From: TMED13 sp042090305
GTDB lineage: Bacteria; Pseudomonadota; Alphaproteobacteria; Methylaequorales; Methylaequoraceae
Reading direction: 5' to 3'
NCBI GenBank assembly: GCA_042090305.1
Contig: JBELJQ010000021.1
Location: 1 to 31,118, forward strand
DNA length: 31,118 nucleotides
Shown in pieces: positions 21,820 through 30,252 of the stretch (positions are counted from its first letter, which is position 1; each line of letters begins with the position of its first letter). The notes beneath the pieces are model-generated. The model made no database searches, had not been told where the DNA came from, and saw only the letters and a list, made by a program, of their open reading frames with translations. The position numbers were made by a program, and so were the translations under genes.

Positions 21820-23124
21820 TTGATAAATAAAAATGCATTTTTAAGCATTTTACTGTTCCTGATTTTAGGATGCTCGATTAATGATATCACTTCAATTTTT
21901 GAGGAAAAAGAAGTTGTATTGCCTGGTAAAAGGGTAAATGTATTTGATTTTGAAGATGATATAATTGTAAAAGCCAATAAGAGAATACAAATTGACAAGC
22001 CAGTTGAAATAAAAAATTGGAGTCAACAATTTCAAAATGAAAAAAATCATCTTTTTCATTTTAAAAGTAAAAAAACATTAAAATTAAAAAGAAAATTATC
22101 ACTTGGAGATATTTCATTAGATAGAATTAATTTAATTGCACAGCCTATAAACGATGGGATAAATTTTTACTATGCTGATAAAAATTATAATCTTATATCT
22201 AAACAATTTACTTCAGGCAAACTAAACTGGACAGTCAAACTCCAAAATGAAAAAACTGAAAAGGTTTCTTTTTTGGGCGGAATGAGTCTTAATGATAAAA
22301 ATTTGCTATTAACAACCGGTTTAGGAAACGTTTACTCTATTGACTCCTTAACAGGAAAGATAGGTTGGATAAAGAAATTTCTCGTACAATTTTCAAGACC
22401 TCCATTAGTTTACAAAAATAAAGTTATAGTTGTTTCCGACGATAACCAAACATTTTGTCTCAATCTAGAAAATGGAGAGTTAATTTGGACTCATATTGGT
22501 AATCTCGAAGAAGTTTCAATAATTGGTGGATCAAAACCAGCTGCCTTTGGTAACTTTATTGCTCTATCTTACTCATCAGGCGAAATTTATGTTTTAGATG
22601 AAAATGATGGTTCTTTGGTATGGTTTGATAATATTGACTCTGGCAACTACTTTTCTAGATCTGCACTTAATGATATCCAGTCACCTTTATCAATTTATGA
22701 TGAAAAGTTATATGTCCCAACTTTTTCAGATAAATTTTTAGTTTATAAACTTGAGGATGGTTCAAAAAATTGGGAACTCAAAATTTCATCAATTAATCAG
22801 GTAGTTATATCAGGCGATTCTCTTTACGTAATCGATACACTTGGTAAACTTCTCTGTCTTGATAGTAATTCTGGCAAACTGTTATGGGCTGTGCAGCTAA
22901 AAACTAATAAAAAAGGTGAAGAAATAAGGTGGTTTGGCCCGCTTTTAACTTCAAACAAGTTAATAATCGCTAATTCCTCAGGTACGATTCTTTCGCTTTC
23001 ACCGTTCACTGGCAAGACTCTTAGTAAACTAAATCTTGATGAGGAGTTTGTGATGTCTCCAGTACAAGTAAATCATGAAGTGATTCTAATCACAAAGAAT
23101 GGTACTGTTTTTGTTTTAGGTTAA
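21820..23124 (+). CDS. bamB: Outer membrane protein assembly factor BamB (lipoprotein)
   Basis: A 434-residue PQQ-repeat beta-propeller lipoprotein. The N-terminus has a lipobox LILGCS with the lipidated Cys18. Propeller blades are marked by repeated G-x-x-x-W units: GKLNW, GKIGW, GELIW, GSLVW, GSKNW, GKLLW. BamB supports the BAM complex that inserts outer-membrane proteins. The start is a TTG at 21820: AGAGGA stands eight bases upstream, and no ATG lies between it and the lipobox. It is bracketed by the yfgM-like gene and der with 1-base gaps on both sides. Confidence 0.92.
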   Translation: MINKNAFLSILLFLILGCSINDITSIFEEKEVVLPGKRVNVFDFEDDIIVKANKRIQIDKPVEIKNWSQQFQNEKNHLFHFKSKKTLKLKRKLSLGDISLDRINLIAQPINDGINFYYADKNYNLISKQFTSGKLNWTVKLQNEKTEKVSFLGGMSLNDKNLLLTTGLGNVYSIDSLTGKIGWIKKFLVQFSRPPLVYKNKVIVVSDDNQTFCLNLENGELIWTHIGNLEEVSIIGGSKPAAFGNFIALSYSSGEIYVLDENDGSLVWFDNIDSGNYFSRSALNDIQSPLSIYDEKLYVPTFSDKFLVYKLEDGSKNWELKISSINQVVISGDSLYVIDTLGKLLCLDSNSGKLLWAVQLKTNKKGEEIRWFGPLLTSNKLIIANSSGTILSLSPFTGKTLSKLNLDEEFVMSPVQVNHEVILITKNGTVFVLG

Positions 23125-23125
23125 A

Positions 23126-24430
23126 ATGCTAAACAAAATAATAATTCTTGGAAAACCAAACGTTGGAAAATCTTCGATATTTAATTTGATAGTAAAAAAA
23201 AATATCGCTTTAGTAGATGATTTTGCAGGATTAACGAGAGATATAAGAAAGAAAAATATTACTTTATGGGAGAAAAATGTTGAAATAATGGACTCTCCTG
23301 GTTTGACGTTTTCAAATAATAAATTAGAAAAACAAATTAGTGAATTTACTTTAAATACTGTTCAACAATGCGAACTTATATTGTTAGTCATCGACTTGAA
23401 AAATGATTTAACAACTGATGATCATAATTTAATTAAATTAGTAAGAAAGTTAAATAAGAAAATAATCATAGTATTTAATAAATGCGATATTAAAAAAAAA
23501 AAGGAACATATAATCAAGGGTTTTAATAATAAAGTCTACACCTCCGCAACTCACAATATTGGAATTGATGACCTTAAATGGGAAATATATAAGAATATTG
23601 AAATTAAAGAGGATATTAATGTAGATAACACGCAATTCTCAGTAGCAATTGTTGGAAGAACAAATGCTGGAAAATCTACTATCTTTAACTTACTTAATAA
23701 AAAGTTAACATCTCAGACAAGCGAACTACCGTTTATGACTAGAGATACTGTAGAGTCTGACATAATTCTTAAAAATCTTAAATTTAAGGCTTTTGATACT
23801 GCTGGTTTTTCGAAAGGAAATAGAAGTCATGAAAAAGTTAACAAAATTTCTATTCAACAAACCTTAAAAAAAATTAGATTATGTCAAATGGTAGTAATTG
23901 TTTTAGATATAAATGACTATTTTGAGAGAATAAATTCTAAAATAATAAACTTAGTTTACAGTGAAAATAGATGTTTTTTAATTCTTGTAAATAAAACTGA
24001 TACTTTAAATTTTCAAAAAAAAGAAATCGAGAATCATATTTTTGAGCTTAACCCTCAAATAAAAGGTTCATGTGTTTGTTTTGTTTCAGCTCTTAAAAAC
24101 CATGGTTTTAAAGATTTTGATTCAATCATACAAAAACAACTTAAAGCATGGAAAAATAGAATTAAAACAAGTGAACTTAATGTATGGCTTAATAGTATTA
24201 TAAATAAAAACCCACATCCTTTGAAAAATGGAAGTTTAGTTAAGTTTAAATTCATTACTCAAATAAATGTTGCTCCCCCAAAGTTTTTTATATTCACCAA
24301 TTATCCAGATTATGTAAATACTCACTACAAAAGATATCTATCCAATAATTTAAAAAATAATTTTAACCTAAATGGTTTACCTATTAAAATAATATTTAAA
24401 AAGTCAACAAATCCATATGAAAATAATTAG
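23126..24430 (+). CDS. der: Ribosome assembly GTPase Der (EngA)
   Basis: A 434-residue tandem GTPase needed for 50S subunit maturation. The first G domain has GKPNVGKSS, the GLTRD switch, DSPG and NKCD. The second has GRTNAGKST, TRDT, DTAG and NKTD. The C-terminal KH-like domain (about 345-434) includes VKFKFITQINVAPPKFFIFT and the basic end. The first two motifs vary slightly (GKPNVGKS, GRTNAGKS) from the common GRPNVGKS but keep all catalytic positions. It follows bamB after 1 base and overlaps the following cytochrome gene by 14 bases. Confidence 0.96.
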   Translation: MLNKIIILGKPNVGKSSIFNLIVKKNIALVDDFAGLTRDIRKKNITLWEKNVEIMDSPGLTFSNNKLEKQISEFTLNTVQQCELILLVIDLKNDLTTDDHNLIKLVRKLNKKIIIVFNKCDIKKKKEHIIKGFNNKVYTSATHNIGIDDLKWEIYKNIEIKEDINVDNTQFSVAIVGRTNAGKSTIFNLLNKKLTSQTSELPFMTRDTVESDIILKNLKFKAFDTAGFSKGNRSHEKVNKISIQQTLKKIRLCQMVVIVLDINDYFERINSKIINLVYSENRCFLILVNKTDTLNFQKKEIENHIFELNPQIKGSCVCFVSALKNHGFKDFDSIIQKQLKAWKNRIKTSELNVWLNSIINKNPHPLKNGSLVKFKFITQINVAPPKFFIFTNYPDYVNTHYKRYLSNNLKNNFNLNGLPIKIIFKKSTNPYENN

Positions 24431-24701
24431 TATATTTTTATTTCTTATCTCTTTTAAGTTCACAATCGCTGGTGAAATCGAAGTTTCTATTATTCTAGAG
24501 AACTGCAAATCTTGTCATGGTGAGAACTATGAAGGAAACGAATATATTAGTTCATTAAAAATGCTCGAAAAAAATGATTTTATTACAAGAATGAATGATT
24601 ACATTATTAGAAATGATAGTGAAGTAATGTCTAGGATATCAAAAGTTTTTAACAAATCAGATATTCTTAAGATGGCGGATGTGATATATGGTAGAAAATA
24701 G
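24417..24701 (+). CDS. Periplasmic monoheme cytochrome c, partner of sulfide dehydrogenase
   Basis: A 94-residue precursor with a signal peptide (residues 1-18, ending TIAG) and one heme site C30-K-S-C-H34. Met71, in SEVMSRI, is the best candidate for the distal ligand. It belongs to the small class I cytochromes that serve as the electron-accepting subunit of flavocytochrome c sulfide dehydrogenase (FccA/SoxE-like). Its end overlaps the start of the flavoprotein gene by 14 bases and its start overlaps der by 14 bases, so all three are probably coupled. It would pass electrons from sulfide oxidation towards the respiratory chain. Confidence 0.82.
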   Translation: MKIISIFLFLISFKFTIAGEIEVSIILENCKSCHGENYEGNEYISSLKMLEKNDFITRMNDYIIRNDSEVMSRISKVFNKSDILKMADVIYGRK

Positions 24702-25983
24702 TGCGAGAAGGAAATTTTTAAAGAAAATAGGACTTTATTCAAGTTTTATAGCCTTGAGTAGTTCGTTTATACCAAGGGGTTTGCAATCAAAAGTTAAATC
24801 AAAACCCAGAGTCGTTATAATAGGTTATGGAATTGGAGGCGCAACTTGTCTTGAATACTTAGTAAATTACTCTAATTACATGGAAATCGTTTTAGTTGAA
24901 CAAAATAATAAAACTCAAACATGTCCATTATCAAATTTAGTATTATCAGATATTATTAGTTATAAGAGAATAGTTCATGAATTTGATTATAATAAATTTA
25001 AAAATATTAAGTTCGTAAACAGTTATGTTAATAAAGTTGTACCTTATAAAAAAGCTGTGGTTCTCAATGACGATACTAAATTATACTATGATTATCTTAT
25101 TCTATCTCCAGGAGTTGGATTTAAAAACGATATAGAAGGTTATAATTATAAAGATAAAGAAATAGTTCCTCATTGCTGGGATGGTTCAAAGAATATAATA
25201 GATTTCAAAAGAAGGCTTAATGATTTAGAGAATAATTCTACTGTTATAATATCATCACCGGATTATCCATACAGATGTCCACCGGCACCATACGAAAGAG
25301 CGTGTTTGTTAGCAAACGTCCTTCAAAGAAAAAAGAAAAAGTTTAAAGTCTTAATATTAGATTCAAAGGATTCTTTCACTAAAAAAGAAAACTTCCAAAA
25401 TGAATGGAAAACTATTTATAAGGATTCGATAGAATGGGTTTCGAGATCAAAAGGTGGACAAGTTGTATATTATGATAAAAGAAATAAATATGTAAAAACA
25501 AATTCAGGAGAAATTTTTAAAGGTGATTTTATAAATATAATACCTAATCAAACAACGTCAGACTTAATTAGTAAATCTGAACTTAACTCTAAAGATAGTT
25601 GGTGTTCAATTAACCCAGTTACCTTTGAATTAGAAAATTACAAAAATATTTTTGTTGTTGGTGACTCAATTAATGCGTGGGATATGCCAAAATCCGCTTT
25701 TTCTGCAAATAGTCAAGCTAAGGTTTTATCTTTAAATCTTATAAATAGAATTCTTAATAAACCGTTTATTGATCCAGTTTTTTTGAATACTTGCTACAGT
25801 TTCTCTACATCTAGAAGGGCATTTTCAATTTCATCATGGTACAAACTTAATAAAAATAAAAATAAAATAGTTTCCTTAGGGAGTAATACGAGTTCTTTAG
25901 ATTATAGTGAGGGTGACTATTTAAGAGAAACTAAGGAGGCTTATGGGTGGTATGATAGTTTAGTCAAATCAATATATTATTAA
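24688..25983 (+). CDS. fccB: Flavocytochrome c sulfide dehydrogenase, flavoprotein subunit (FccB/SoxF-like)
   Basis: A 431-residue FAD protein that oxidises sulfide in the periplasm. The N-terminus has a twin-arginine signal (ARRKFLK) and a hydrophobic stretch. The FAD fold begins VVIIGYGIGGATC. Comparison with the Allochromatium enzyme as I remember it shows three key cysteines conserved: Cys79 in QTCPLSN (covalent FAD attachment), and Cys197 in RCPPAPYERA with Cys369 in FLNTCYS (redox disulfide). The GDAC segment of that enzyme reads GDSI here. The C-terminal FCSD domain ends EAYGWYDSLV. It is coupled to the cytochrome c gene and overlaps the convergent SDR gene by 4 bases. Confidence 0.9.
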   Translation: MVENSARRKFLKKIGLYSSFIALSSSFIPRGLQSKVKSKPRVVIIGYGIGGATCLEYLVNYSNYMEIVLVEQNNKTQTCPLSNLVLSDIISYKRIVHEFDYNKFKNIKFVNSYVNKVVPYKKAVVLNDDTKLYYDYLILSPGVGFKNDIEGYNYKDKEIVPHCWDGSKNIIDFKRRLNDLENNSTVIISSPDYPYRCPPAPYERACLLANVLQRKKKKFKVLILDSKDSFTKKENFQNEWKTIYKDSIEWVSRSKGGQVVYYDKRNKYVKTNSGEIFKGDFINIIPNQTTSDLISKSELNSKDSWCSINPVTFELENYKNIFVVGDSINAWDMPKSAFSANSQAKVLSLNLINRILNKPFIDPVFLNTCYSFSTSRRAFSISSWYKLNKNKNKIVSLGSNTSSLDYSEGDYLRETKEAYGWYDSLVKSIYY

Positions 25984-26648
25984 CAAGCTAAACATCTTTT
26001 TATAATGCTATTAACGGTAAAATCTAAATCTTTTTTTGTGAATTTTTTCTTACCTCCCAGTAACTTGGTTGCTCCAGCTAATAGCTCTTTTGATTCAACT
26101 AAGAAAAACTCAACACCCATTTTTTTTTTTTCTAGGTTAAGTGTCTGAACAAATGAATGATGAGCACCCATGGATATACTTAAAGAATTATGATAAGCTT
26201 TTCCATCTTGAATTGATTGGTTATTAAGAAATATCACTTTCGATTTACCTGTTTTTCCAAGTAATGGATTTAATTCTTTTAATATTCTCCAGTGACTATT
26301 AAAATTAATTTCCATAAGTTCGTTCCATTCTTTGTGAGAGAGGTCCAGTAAAGGTTTGAGACCATCAAATCTGCTTACTAGGTTTATCATTATATCTATA
26401 TGTTTAAATTTTAGTGATACAATTTTTAAGATATCCAGATAGAAATTTTCAGACATAATATCGCTTTCAAGGAAAACAGGTTTTTTAAATTCATTTGGAA
26501 TTTGATCACTTAATATTTTTAATTTTTCATTTGACCTTCCATGAACAATTAAATTGGCACCTTTACTTACAAATGAAGATGTCAAATGCTTTCCTATGAG
26601 ACCTGTTGCACCAAAAATAATAATATTTTTGTCTTTTAGTTTATTCAT
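25980..26648 (-). CDS. SDR-family protein lacking the catalytic Tyr and Lys
   Basis: A 222-residue short-chain dehydrogenase/reductase-like protein. The nucleotide-binding start is present (IFGATGLIGKHL, residues 11-22), as are an ESDI segment after strand three and a helix with EWNELMEINFNSHW. The NNAG element reads INLVS. The candidate catalytic Ser145 is kept, but the expected YxxxK about eleven residues later reads L156-S-I-S-M160, so both Tyr and Lys are absent. It may bind a cofactor without classic SDR chemistry. An SDR gene follows purF in many alphaproteobacteria, so this is the syntenic copy gone divergent. It shares 1 base with the purF stop (TAATG). Confidence 0.78.
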   Translation of the reverse strand: MNKLKDKNIIIFGATGLIGKHLTSSFVSKGANLIVHGRSNEKLKILSDQIPNEFKKPVFLESDIMSENFYLDILKIVSLKFKHIDIMINLVSRFDGLKPLLDLSHKEWNELMEINFNSHWRILKELNPLLGKTGKSKVIFLNNQSIQDGKAYHNSLSISMGAHHSFVQTLNLEKKKMGVEFFLVESKELLAGATKLLGGKKKFTKKDLDFTVNSIIKRCLAC

Positions 26649-28105
26649 TATTTACTCTCAATTAACAAGGATAATTGAGATGAGAGTGCTCCTGAATTTT
26701 GGTCAACCAACTCTACGGGATAGTCTCCACTAAAATAATGATCTGTAAATGCTGGGTTTTTATTATCTCTTCCATTTTTATGTCCTAAAGCTTTATAAAC
26801 ACCATTTAAGGATATAAATTTTAGACTATCGACTCCTATATATTTAGCGACTTCTTCAATTGTATATTTGGAAGCAAGTAGTTCATTTTTATTTGGTGTA
26901 TCTATACCGTAAAAACACGGAAATTTTACAGGAGGGCTAGCAATTCTCATATGAATTTTTTTAGCACCTCCATTTTTTAACATTTCAACTATTTTTACCG
27001 AGGTGGTTCCTCTGACAATAGAATCGTCAATTAATGCTATATTTTTATTTTTAAAGGAATTTATATTTGGGTTATGTTTTAATTTTACTCCCAAGTTTCT
27101 GATTGAATTACTTTCTTGAATAAAAGTTCTTCCAGTATAATGATTTCTAATGATACCCAGCTCGAATGGTTTTCCTATTTTTTCTGCATAACCAAGTGCT
27201 GATGCATTCCCAGAATCTGGTATTGGGATAACAACATCTATTATCTCACTATCTGAGCAATTCTCTTTGGCAAGTTGATGACCAATTTTCTTTCTTACTT
27301 CATAAACATTTCTTCCATCTAAAATACTGTCAGGTCTAGCAAAATAAATATATTCAAATAGGCAGGGTCTTAGATTAGTATTGTTGAATGGCTTAAATGA
27401 AGTCAATTCATTATTTTTAAGAATTACAATCTCTCCAGGATCTACATCCCTAACAAGTTCAGCACCAATAATATCAAGTCCGCAACTTTCAGAGCTAAAA
27501 ATATATGAATCATCTAATTTTCCAATTACTAATGGCCTTATGCCGAAAGGATCCCGAATTGCTATTAGAGAATCCTCTGTCATTAAAATTAACGAATATG
27601 CACCCTTTATAGATTGTAAAGAATAAACCAATCTATCTAAAAGATTTCCTTTTGAACGTGAAATAAGATGCAATATTACTTCTGTATCTGAGGTTGATTG
27701 AAAAATAGCACCCTCGTTGATAAATTTTTCCCTAAGATAATTGGTATTTGTTAAGTTACCGTTATGAGCAATTGCAACTCCACCAATATTTAGTTCTGAG
27801 AATAACGGCTGAACATTTTTTAAAGCCGATTCACCTGTTGTTCCATACCTGTTGTGTCCAATAGCTGTCATACCCTTTAAATGATTAAAAACCTTATTAT
27901 CCGAAAAAACATCTGAAACCTGACCCATGCCTCTATGAGCAAAAAACTTTATTTTGTCTGTTGTTACAATTCCTGTCGAGTCCTGTCCTCTGTGTTGTAA
28001 GGCATGAAGCCCTAATGCAGTCAACTCGGCAGATTTTTCATGATTATAAACACCAAATATAGCACATTCATCTCTTGGTTTAGATTTTGAAAAGAAATAA
28101 TGCAT
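26648..28105 (-). CDS. purF: Amidophosphoribosyltransferase PurF
   Basis: A 485-residue enzyme for the first step of purine synthesis (PRPP plus glutamine to phosphoribosylamine). Residues 1-13 are a propeptide. The N-terminal nucleophile is Cys14 in DECAIFGVYN, followed by ALQHRGQDSTGI, GHNRYGTTG and HNGNLTN of the glutaminase domain. The transferase domain has VVIPIPDSGNASALGYA and the PRPP loop IALIDDSIVRGTTS. Length is normal. It follows cvpA by 2 bases, a common proteobacterial pair. Confidence 0.97.
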   Translation of the reverse strand: MHYFFSKSKPRDECAIFGVYNHEKSAELTALGLHALQHRGQDSTGIVTTDKIKFFAHRGMGQVSDVFSDNKVFNHLKGMTAIGHNRYGTTGESALKNVQPLFSELNIGGVAIAHNGNLTNTNYLREKFINEGAIFQSTSDTEVILHLISRSKGNLLDRLVYSLQSIKGAYSLILMTEDSLIAIRDPFGIRPLVIGKLDDSYIFSSESCGLDIIGAELVRDVDPGEIVILKNNELTSFKPFNNTNLRPCLFEYIYFARPDSILDGRNVYEVRKKIGHQLAKENCSDSEIIDVVIPIPDSGNASALGYAEKIGKPFELGIIRNHYTGRTFIQESNSIRNLGVKLKHNPNINSFKNKNIALIDDSIVRGTTSVKIVEMLKNGGAKKIHMRIASPPVKFPCFYGIDTPNKNELLASKYTIEEVAKYIGVDSLKFISLNGVYKALGHKNGRDNKNPAFTDHYFSGDYPVELVDQNSGALSSQLSLLIESK

Positions 28106-28107
28106 AA

Positions 28108-28737
28108 CTAGTTTATATTATTTTCTATTATATTTTCTAAGTCTTTTTTATTTTTATCGTCATAAGTATTTTCCTCACTTTTATTTTTAAATTTGAGCTT
28201 AGACTCAATACTTTTTTTAAAAAGGAAGTTTGATTTTTCCTCAATTTCATCACGTAATCTTTTTGAATAATCATTGTCAATTTGCATAATTTCAAATATT
28301 TCTTTATTAGTGATTTTAACTATAGGTATTAGTTTAGAATTGTCTAAAAAATCAGGTTTTTCTCCTCTATAAAAATAATCATAAGAAAAATAACAAAAAC
28401 TTATAAGCAAGTAACCTCTGGCTAAGCCATAAAAAAAACCTAAACTTCTATCAAGAATGCCAACAAATGAATCTTTAATAATTGATGAAATATTTTTCGT
28501 TAATAATGAGAAAATTATTAGTATTAAGACAAAAAACAAAGTATAGGATATGACTGACGATATGATAAGATTATTAAGTAAGGTATTTATATAGTTTGTT
28601 GCAATTCCACCATACAAATAAGACAAACCAATTGAAATAAACCAACCAGATAAAGATAGAATTTCCAACGAAAAACCTCTTACAAAGGCAAAAAAAGCTG
28701 AAAGAATTATTATTACTATAATTATTAAATCAAACAT
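28108..28737 (-). CDS. cvpA: CvpA family membrane protein
   Basis: A 209-residue protein with four hydrophobic helices in residues 1-120 and the CvpA motifs AFFAFVRGFSLEILSLSGWF and GILDRSLGFFYGLARGYLLI. A charged tail of about 70 residues, rich in Lys, Asn and Glu, follows. CvpA affects colicin V production, envelope integrity and biofilm in E. coli; its molecular role is unclear. It lies between mlaF and purF. The radA gene that I expect between mlaF and cvpA in many alphaproteobacteria is absent here. Confidence 0.9.
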   Translation of the reverse strand: MFDLIIIVIIILSAFFAFVRGFSLEILSLSGWFISIGLSYLYGGIATNYINTLLNNLIISSVISYTLFFVLILIIFSLLTKNISSIIKDSFVGILDRSLGFFYGLARGYLLISFCYFSYDYFYRGEKPDFLDNSKLIPIVKITNKEIFEIMQIDNDYSKRLRDEIEEKSNFLFKKSIESKLKFKNKSEENTYDDKNKKDLENIIENNIN

Positions 28738-28742
28738 TAAAT

Positions 28743-29456
28743 TTATATAACTCCATTAATAAAGTCTTTTAATTCTTTATTTTTGGTATTGTATATTTTT
28801 TTTGCATTGCCGTACCATTCAATTTTCCCGTTTTTTAAAAATGCTACCTTTTCTCCATATTCATTAACGCTCGACATGTCATGTGTGATAGTAATTGCAG
28901 TAATTTTTTTTTTCTTAACAATATCTCTTATTAAAATATTTATTTGATTTGAGAGTAAGGGATCAAGACCTGTTGTAGGTTCATCAAGAATGAGTACCTC
29001 TGGATTTTTCAATATTGCTCTTGCTAGACCAACTCTTTTCTGCGCTCCTACAGATATCTCTGATGGAAATTTACCTAATATTGTCTTAGATAGGCTTACC
29101 TCATTTAAAATTTTTTTAAGACCAATCTTTGGATTGCCAAAACTTAAATTGTCCTCGATATTCAGGCTATCAAGTAGAGCAGCATTTTGAAATAAAATAC
29201 CAAATTTCGATGTATGCTCATTTAATTTTTTTTGATTTAAACTCTTTATATTTTCAGAGTTTTTAACTCTAATAAATCCACTGTTAAAACTCATTAAGCC
29301 ACTTATGCACCTAGCTAAGACAGATTTACCAGAACCTGATTCACCTATTATTGAGAGAGATTCTGACTCAAATATATCAAGATTTAGATTTCTTAAAACA
29401 TGCTTGTTATCAAATCTTACAAATAGATTCTTAATTGATATTTTTATATCTGTCAT
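28743..29456 (-). CDS. mlaF: Lipid-transport ABC ATPase MlaF
   Basis: A 237-residue ABC ATPase of the Mla (retrograde phospholipid transport) type. Walker A is GESGSGKS (38-45), the Q-loop is ILFQNAALLDSL, Walker B is LILDEPTTGLDP and the H-loop is TITHDMSS. The signature, usually LSGGM-x-KR, reads I134-S-V-G-A-Q-K-R: the first glycine is replaced by valine through a GTA codon. Other family parts (KRVGLARAI, GLDPLLSNQI) are standard. It overlaps mlaE by 4 bases. No mlaD is visible in the window. Confidence 0.92.
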   Translation of the reverse strand: MTDIKISIKNLFVRFDNKHVLRNLNLDIFESESLSIIGESGSGKSVLARCISGLMSFNSGFIRVKNSENIKSLNQKKLNEHTSKFGILFQNAALLDSLNIEDNLSFGNPKIGLKKILNEVSLSKTILGKFPSEISVGAQKRVGLARAILKNPEVLILDEPTTGLDPLLSNQINILIRDIVKKKKITAITITHDMSSVNEYGEKVAFLKNGKIEWYGNAKKIYNTKNKELKDFINGVI

Positions 29457-30250
29457 AGTTTAAAAAAAAGTGATGTTATAATATAATTCATTAGTAATAT
29501 TAATATAGAGGAAGATACAACAGAATATGTTGTTGACTGACCAACGCCCTGAGCTCCTCCTTTAGTATTAAAACCAAAATAGCACCCAATAAATGTAATT
29601 ATAAAACCAAAAACTGCAGCTTTTACTAACCCAGAAAAAATATCAATGAATTGAACAAAATTATATGTATTTTGCAGGTAGACTGAAGGATTAAAATTTA
29701 GTAAATTCACACATATTAAATATCCCCCGAGCACTCCAATTATATCACCTATTAAGACAAGAATTGGTAAAGATATTAGTCCAGCAATTATTCTTGGAGT
29801 TACAAGGTAGCAAAAAGGATTGGTGGACAGAGTTTTGAGTGCATCAATTTGTTCTGTAACTTTCATTGTTCCTATTTCTGCAGCAATAGCAGCACCTGCT
29901 CTGCCAGAGACCATTAATCCTGCTAAAACTGGTGCCAACTCTCTTGTTATAGAGAGCACCACAACATTTGGGATTGCACTCTCAGCTGAAAATCTTGAGA
30001 AACCAGTATAGGATTGTAATGCTAAAACCATTCCTGTAAATATTGATGTAAGCCCGACTACCGGTAATGAATTAAATCCAATCTTGACTAATTGACTGGT
30101 AAATATTTTGAAATAAAACTTTCCAGTTATAAGATATTTAAAAAAATCAATAAAGAAGATAACGACATCACCAATACTATGAAAAAAATTGAAAACATAA
30201 TCACCTAATTTTTTAAAATATTTAAAAATTAGAAAAAAATAACTCTCCAT
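29453..30250 (-). CDS. mlaE: Lipid-transport ABC permease MlaE
   Basis: A 265-residue inner-membrane permease of the MlaE/YrbE family with five or six membrane helices. Conserved segments are VVGLTSIFTGMVLALQSYTG, RELAPVLAGLMVSGRAGAAI, AAEIGTMKVTEQIDAL and the C-terminal TFIGCYFGFNTKGGAQGVGQ. With MlaF it forms the ATP-driven core that moves phospholipids between outer and inner membrane. It lies 2 bases after alr and overlaps mlaF by 4 bases, matching the alphaproteobacterial alr-mlaE-mlaF order. Confidence 0.94.
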   Translation of the reverse strand: MESYFFLIFKYFKKLGDYVFNFFHSIGDVVIFFIDFFKYLITGKFYFKIFTSQLVKIGFNSLPVVGLTSIFTGMVLALQSYTGFSRFSAESAIPNVVVLSITRELAPVLAGLMVSGRAGAAIAAEIGTMKVTEQIDALKTLSTNPFCYLVTPRIIAGLISLPILVLIGDIIGVLGGYLICVNLLNFNPSVYLQNTYNFVQFIDIFSGLVKAAVFGFIITFIGCYFGFNTKGGAQGVGQSTTYSVVSSSILILLMNYIITSLFFKL

Positions 30251-30252
30251 GA

